Below are positions 58,239 through 64,000 of a DNA stretch of 64,000 nucleotides, piece after piece; position 1 is the stretch's first letter, and each line of letters opens with the position of its first letter. A program made the position numbers and the translations under genes. The stretch is taken from contig CM055097.1 of assembly GCA_029204225.1 (NCBI GenBank), positions 73,279,716 through 73,343,715 of the forward strand, written 5' to 3'. Origin of the DNA: Diphasiastrum complanatum. Taxonomy: Eukaryota; Streptophyta; Lycopodiopsida; Lycopodiales; Lycopodiaceae. The notes under the pieces were generated by a model. That model was not told where the DNA came from, made no database searches, and saw nothing but the letters and a program-made list of their open reading frames with translations.

Positions 58239-59840
58239 ATGGAAATGTATGAGCAGCTTGCCCAAATCTCGATGCTTTCCGGAGAAACTCTCAAGGGCTA
58301 CACTGCACGATTTGCCAAGATGGCGGGATATTGGAATTTCGGTCTTCTTAGTCACCACAAAATGGCATTTTTCTATGTCGGATTACCACATGAGATCAAG
58401 ATTGGTATGCCACCCTTTACATCATATACCAGTCCAAACGAACTCTGTAAGACAGTCGCTATTTCAGAAGCACAGGTCTTGCATGCACCATCATAGTTCA
58501 TATCCAACATTCAAACAATCAGAGATGATAGAGCATCTAATCCACAAGATGCCATAGACAACGCTAGCCAAAGTACTAGTAGTCCGGACGATCAGGTGCA
58601 AGTGGTCAGTGACACAGATGAGATGTGCAGTCAATCTGATTACCTCTCAAAACCATAGAATGCCAATCGAAAGATCCAACCATTGGACCAGTGCCATTAT
58701 TGTTTTGGAAAACATCCAACACCTCAATGTCCAGTTCGAAATCTGAGATTACAAAATCAAGCCAATAAGAAAATTTTAGAGATTGGAAATCAATCAAAAA
58801 AATCCTCATCTATGCCATCTAGCTTGCCATCAGATCGCTCTTTCAAAGGAAAGGGATTGGTCTCAGGACTTTTAGAGTCTTCTCTACTGGCTAGACAAGG
58901 TTCGGTGGAAGTATTGGTTATATCAGCGAGCGGATCATGCCAGGCAGGGAAAGTTCAAATAGACTCACCACTATATTCCGTGGAAGGGATTAAAGGAGAC
59001 CTGATACCGGTGTATGCGCATCAATTGAGAGGTGACAGAATCTTACACACGGTACAGTGTTTCGGATGTGGAGGTAAACATCATAGGTCAGAATGTCCAC
59101 ACCGAAATGATCTGTCCTCCTTTTATTCTTGGTGTGAACAATGCAGCATCAATCACCCATGTCGTGATTGTCCACTAAGAGATCCAAGAAAAGCCGTTAT
59201 GACTCCTACCTGTTTGAATCGGCAACCTACATATGACCATGCAAATCCACCAACCGAGATGCTGCACTACAAACGCAAACTTCTAGTGCCACTTGGTTAC
59301 GAAACAAATGCGGACGGAAGGAATGAGAGAAAGATCCTAAGACAAGTTGACACGACCACACGTGAATCACCAACACCACAAAAGATAGAGTGGGTAAAAT
59401 CTATCCAACCAGGGATAGTGGAAGAAGTTAAGAAATTGGCAACAGATGCAATCCAGCAGATTTTACCAAGCCTCATTAAACAAATGCTACAACAACTTCT
59501 GGTGGATGAATTACAAAGGGGTCTCACGTCAACCACGCAACTTGAAGGCAAACTGACTACCAGTCAATGCAACGATCCATCTGTACCACCTTCAAGAGAG
59601 CAGTCCATTGAGAAAGGAAAGACTAAGGTGGGATATTGTCCTCTGATTTCAACGCCAATCATAAGCAAGATCCAACCAAAGTCGGAATGTTCCACTCAAC
59701 ATCTGGCCACCACAAAGCTACCACAGGACATCACATTGCTTAGACAGCCAAATCCACTCAACATTTGGCCACCACAGGGTTCATGTGTGAAAAATGCAAA
59801 AATAAGCTTGGTAGAGTCCAAAAATCTTGTATATAGATAA
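58239..59840 (+). pseudogene. Gag-like ORF with three zinc knuckles, two TAG stops
   Basis: One continuous frame of 534 codons interrupted only by TAG at 58494-58496 and about 58659-58661. N-terminal part (MEMYEQLAQISMLSGETLKG) looks like a retrotransposon gag matrix/capsid (LPHEIKIGM, VAISEAQ). Then three knuckles of the form C-x2-C-x3-H-x4-C: CHYCFGKHPTPQC (58692), CFGCGGKHHRSEC (59060) and CEQCSINHPCRDC (59138). The C-terminal 200 residues have an amphipathic helix (VEEVKKLATDAIQQILPSL) and a Ser/Thr/Pro-rich tail ending at 59840. No protease or RT follows, so it is an isolated gag. It would act as RNA-binding capsid protein if intact. Family (gypsy-like) is inferred. Confidence 0.65.
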
Positions 59841-61571
59841 ACACACATGTGTGGAGCCTATTCCCACGTGTGAGAATAGTGTACTTGTCATGTACCATAA
59901 TCATATAGGCTGAACATATGATTTAATTCAAGTTCTAGTGGCTTAAAAGGCCAAAAACTAGTTTTCTAGACATATGACACATGGCATCAATCTATTGATT
60001 GCATGAGCCACATCCTTTGGTTAGGTGTCATATCACATGTGTAGAGGATAGCTCACATGTGTGAAATCACACGTGTGAGGCCATACAGCTCCAATTTTGA
60101 CTAAGAAATTTCAAAAATTTGTAGAATTTGACTCACATACCCAATTTGAGTGATTTTTGGTGCAAAATCAAACATTTTTTTATAGTGAATCTTATGCCTT
60201 GATTAGTTCTTAGATTAGATCAGCCAAAAAATTAAAATTGAAGCCTGAATTAGGTGCACTAATTGATCTTCTCTGATTTTTTGAGTGTATGTTGAGGTTG
60301 AAGAGAGAAATTGCTAAAAATCATAGATTAAGGAGTGATATGCAAGGCGAGAGATTGAAATCCATTGTACCATCACTCTAGATTTGTTCAAGAGTGATAG
60401 GGTCAAGTTTAGAAGTATCAATTGCTAGAAAAAATCCTTGGATCTGTCCTCCAAGTGAAACCTTTGAGAGTTTCTAGTGAATATAGAGCATCTATGCAAA
60501 TCTTTTGTAGAATTTGACATAGATTGGCTTAAATTGAGAGTTCTAGAAAAGACATTGAGATCCAAGTCACATTGTTCAACCCTACTCAATTTGTTTGAGT
60601 GATTGTAAGGTTTGAAAAGAGTCATTAAGGTGTCTATGGCAAATGTGTAGAGAGAGATCCAATTTTCTAAGAGTTCCTTCCTTTGAAGTGGGCAAGATCT
60701 AGAAACTCATTATGTGTTGTTATAGGTGAAGAATTTGTCTTCTCCTATGTGATCAAATCTTTCTAAGTGGCATTAGCTCTTTGAAGCACAATATATTAGT
60801 TTGAAAAATCACAACTTTTGATTTTGAATTTCATTCCAAGTCTTAAAAAGTAGAGTAATTGGTGAAATCCAATAGGAGTGATTGAATTCAATTTGTTGAG
60901 CAAAAATTGACATAGAATGTATGAAACTCATATTAGTTCTATTCAATTTCTTTGTGAGAGTGTGAGGGTCAATTTGTGATCCCATTGGATGTCTAGAATG
61001 AGGAGGAGTCCATATTTGAGTATTCATGCATGGTTGAGATCTTTGTGAATCTCTAGTTGTCTAATTTTTAAGCTTTGTGAAAAATTGGTGGTATAGTTTG
61101 TTTTCAAATCAAATCAAATTCATTCTAAATCTCAAGAGTGAGATTATTTGGGTCAAGAGTGAGTCCAAAACAAGTGATTAAGTTTGATTTTCATGTGTTT
61201 TTGAAACAAAACCCATCTTTTGTTCAAGAATCTCAAGTGTTGAGAGAACTAGTCAAGTGAAAAGGAAAATCTAGGTGTCAAATCTTTTCATATCCATTTC
61301 AACTTTCAAAAGAAAGAGTCATTGGTATTTGATAAGTCCAATAGGAGATTGGATCTGATTTCTTTTGTGATTTGATTCAAAGATTGTGTGCTTTTGTCAT
61401 AGTGATCAAAGCAAAGTTTCCAAGTGACTAGTCATTAGTGTGAAGATTGATTCTTAGGTTTGTGTTCTAGATCTTTTGTAGATCATTCTAGATTATTGAA
61501 GATGTTCAAATCTAGTCTCTTGAAAGTCACAAATTACATTTGTAGAATCATATCATAGGGTTTTATTCACA
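59841..61571 (+). repeat. LTR-like sequence, no gene
   Basis: Opens with CACACATGTGTGGAGCCTATTCCCACGTGTG, has further CACATGTGTG and CACACGTGTGAGG blocks to 60080, and ends before a weak primer-binding site at 61572 (TGGTATCAATAG). Otherwise AT-rich with no coding region. At about 1.7 kb it would be long for a copia LTR, so part may be leader. Confidence 0.4.
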
Positions 61572-62346
61572 TGGTATCAATAGGTGGCATCCTATTGAAG
61601 GAAAGAAAGGATCCTAAGTGCAACCTTTGTGGCAAGGAAGGATATTTTTCAAGATGCTACAAAAAGAAGACCAATCCATCCAACAAGAACCAAAGCAAGG
61701 GGGCCAAGGACAAGGATGGAGCTTCAAGTTCGAAATGCAAATACAAGAAGGACAAGTCCAAGGAAAGGTGTTTCCTTTGTGGAAAGTGAATGAGGCTTGG
61801 AGTCTCACAAGGACTTGCAAGATTTGTCTTCAAGAGTCCATCACAACACATGTCAAATCTTTTGAAATTTTTCATTTGGAAGTGCATTGTTTGGTTCAAG
61901 ATGCAAAGATAGATGTCACTTTCATGAAAGTAACTTGGATTTATTTTATGTCCTTGGAAAGTATTTTGCTTGGAACTTTGGACAAGTTCAAACTTATTGT
62001 TATTATCCAAGAGAAATCAATCAAGAATAAGGAGCAATCACAAAATGAAAATAGTTTGATTTATGCTCTCATGTCAACTTATGAAGAACCATTTTGCTTT
62101 GAAGAGATTTTTGTATCTCAAAGGTGGATTAAGACAATACTAGTTGAGTGTGATGCCTTAAAAGATAGCAAAATATGTTTTCCTTGTAAGCTTACATTAG
62201 TTATGAAGTCAAGGAAATGGAAATATCTTCATAATGTAGAATCTTTTGGTTTCAATAAGATCATGAACGATGTGTTCATTCATAAAGATGAAAATTGTAA
62301 GTTTTCAATCTTAAAAACAAGTTTTAAACTTCTTTTGAGAATATGA
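61572..62346 (+). pseudogene. Degenerate copia gag/RT-start remnant
   Basis: Zinc-knuckle remnants CNLCGKEGYFSRC (about 61618) and CFLCGK (61771), then after a frame change a long open frame in which ALMSTYEEPFCFEEIFVSQR (about 62070-62130) resembles the start of copia RT (EPxSFEEA...W...E...L). Protease and integrase are missing. The long frame has otherwise no recognisable domain. Confidence 0.45.
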
Positions 62347-62399
62347 AGCATCCAAAGTGGACACTTATATACCTCTCTTATACTAAAGGGAGAAGTATT

Positions 62400-63300
62400 A
62401 TTTCCCTGGGTAGACGGCACCAAGGAGATGCCTACAACTACAGGCAAGGAGCTATGTGAATGGAGAGAGAAGAATGACAAGGTAGTATGCGTGTTGTCAC
62501 CATCCATCGAGGATAGCCTGACTCTTGACCTGACTACACTCTCTAAAGCAAAAGAGATGTGGGATACTTCACTCACGAGATTTTAGACGAAATCACTTAG
62601 TCAGATCATGCTACTCGAATATCAGCTGACAAATTTGCAATGGGATGACAAAGACCTCACTTTCTTTATCAAAAAGATGAAGGATTTGTTCCTTTCATTA
62701 CACAATTCTAGAGCAGAGAAAGTAATATCAACAGAGAAGTAGCTTACCTATTTGTTGAGAGCTTTACCAAGATCCTTTCAGACAACCTAAACATTGCTAG
62801 CAAAGGATCCAACTATGACACTCGAAAAGGTAGTTGTCAAGATTCGAGAAGAAGTCGAAGCTCGAGAGCACCCTGATCACAAGGATACTTTTGACCAAGC
62901 TCTCTACACCAATAAGGAGAAGACTAAGAAGCAATTCAAGCCTAAGAAAGAGTCAGACCAGAAGTAGGATCGAGACTAGCAATCAGAAGGAGCCAGCAAA
63001 GGCAAATGGAAGAACAAAGAAAGCCAAACAATAGAGTGGAGACAAGAAAATTTGTGTGAGATGCAAACGCGAAGGACATACTGTCGATTTGTGTTGGCTA
63101 AGTCTGAAAATTGAGTGTATACATTGTCATATGAAGGGTCATGCCGCCATGGACTGCCATTGGAACCCAAGAGACAAACGAGCTCAAGATATATGGGAGA
63201 AAAATAATAGATCCTCCTACATCAAAGAACCAGAGAGCTCAAAGATGGGCGAAGAAAGATTGAATCACGAAAATTTGACCGCCTACATCTGTGCAGAATG
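62400..63300 (+). pseudogene. Copia gag remnant with two zinc knuckles
   Basis: LCEWREKNDKVVCVLSPSIED, LEYQLTNLQWDDKDLTFFIK and LLRALPRSFQTT mark a copia gag. It has five stops (four TAG). Two tandem knuckles follow in another frame: CVRCKREGHTVDLC and CIHCHMKGHAAMDC (63053-63163), both with canonical C-x2-C-x4-H-x4-C spacing. Confidence 0.7.
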
Positions 63301-64000
63301 TGTGTAGTGTCGACACCTGACACACAAGAGGTAATCCTTGATTTAGGAGCTACCTCGTACTTCATTACATTAGAACAGATAGTATGGACATTGCAGCCAT
63401 TACTAGATAAGCGAAAGACTGTACAATGCAAGTGGATACACAAGTTGAAGTATGGACTGAATGAAAATATTTCAGAGTATAAAGCTAGACTTGTAGCGAA
63501 GAGTTTTTCTCAGAGATATGGTATCAACTATGTTGAGACCTTCTCTCCTATCGTGAAATATTTGTCCCTATGCCTATTGTTTGCATATCCAGTTGCTTAT
63601 GATCTCAGAATTCACATCGTGGATGAAAAGACAACGTTCTTGCATGATGAGCTAGATGAATAAGTCTACATGGATCAACCTCCAGGCTACATTTCGAACT
63701 TGCTTCCTACTTATGCATGCAGAATGCACAGGACTATCTACGGTCTGAAGCAATCAGCGTGACAATGGTATAAGACGAAAGATCAAGCCTTGAAATCCTT
63801 AGAATTCAAGCCACTAATAGCTGATTTTGATGTTTATGTAAGAATTACAGATGGAAAGATCATCATTGTAGATGTATATGTGGAAGACACCTTGATACTC
63901 TACAAAAGTAAAGAAGAAGTTATTGTTGAGGTGAAGTACAACATCTTGAAACATTTCAAGATTGCAGACTTAGGAGAAGCCAGATGTTATCTTGGCTTAC
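63298..64000 (+). pseudogene. Copia protease fused to RT, integrase deleted; runs off window
   Basis: Protease active site VILDLGATSYFIT (Ser to Leu) is joined in frame within about 30 codons to RT (VQCKWIHKLKYG, KARLVAKSFSQRYGINYVE, HIVDEKTTFLHDELDE). The GAG-pre-integrase and integrase regions are gone. RT continues past a TAA at 63661 with YMDQPPGY, IYGLKQSA and, at about 63870, VYVEDTLI where YVDD is expected, so the second catalytic Asp appears as Glu. The element continues beyond the window end. Confidence 0.75.

Overview
The window looks like nuclear DNA of a land plant: AT-rich, gene-poor and built almost entirely of nested, decayed transposable elements. Evidence for a plant is the primer-binding sites complementary to plant initiator methionine tRNA (TGGTATCAGAGC type), Ty1/copia pol genes of plant type, a Ty3/gypsy RT fragment, G-box (CACGTG) rich promoters and spliceosomal introns. 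I cannot name the species. I saw no ordinary host gene, tRNA, rRNA or CRISPR array.

The notable content is a DNA transposon family present as copy A (about 88-6290), copy B (23596-31387) and fragment C (about 45880-46545). The reconstructed order is: terminal repeat, DDE-like transposase gene, ORF2 of unknown function (convergent with the transposase), a bidirectional promoter, a gene encoding a divergent histone H3 joined to a Ulp1/C48 SUMO-protease-like domain (divergent from ORF2), terminal repeat. The H3 part keeps the ARTKQTA tail start and the HAKRVTIMPKD segment, aligns without gaps through the histone fold, and is present in both copies. The protease part is recognisable by an HW motif behind an intron of conserved position and phase. 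Promoters of both copies carry repeats of about 80 bp with CACGTG motifs. Copy B keeps an open 469-residue ORF2. Its transposase gene is split by an inversion of about 6 kb.

Layout: 1-87 copia fragment; 88-6290 copy A; 6756-6983 possible gypsy fragment; about 7060-9439 deleted copia on the minus strand, whose LTR is interrupted by a decayed plus-strand copia (9440-14732); 14733-20279 no genes; 20280-21300 copia RT fragment; 21931-34513 an LTR retroelement without recognisable coding capacity, with 5-bp target duplications, carrying copy B inside it; 34514-38592 microsatellites and a GC-rich island; 38593-40667 deleted copia; 40668-45656 LTR-like sequence, a coiled-coil retro ORF, a gypsy RT fragment and a deleted copia; 45880-46545 fragment C; 47430-48440 copia and LTR fragments; 48441-54533 a young, nearly intact copia on the minus strand; 54534-57195 a related copia with an inverted integrase block; 57316-57650 two long GA arrays; 57660-59840 LTR-like DNA and a gag with three zinc knuckles; 59841-64000 LTR-like DNA and two decayed copia elements, the last running off the window.

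Nothing here works together as a host pathway. In the H3/Ulp1 transposon the genes probably form one replication unit: a transposase, a chromatin-directed H3/protease protein and ORF2, the last two driven from one shared promoter.
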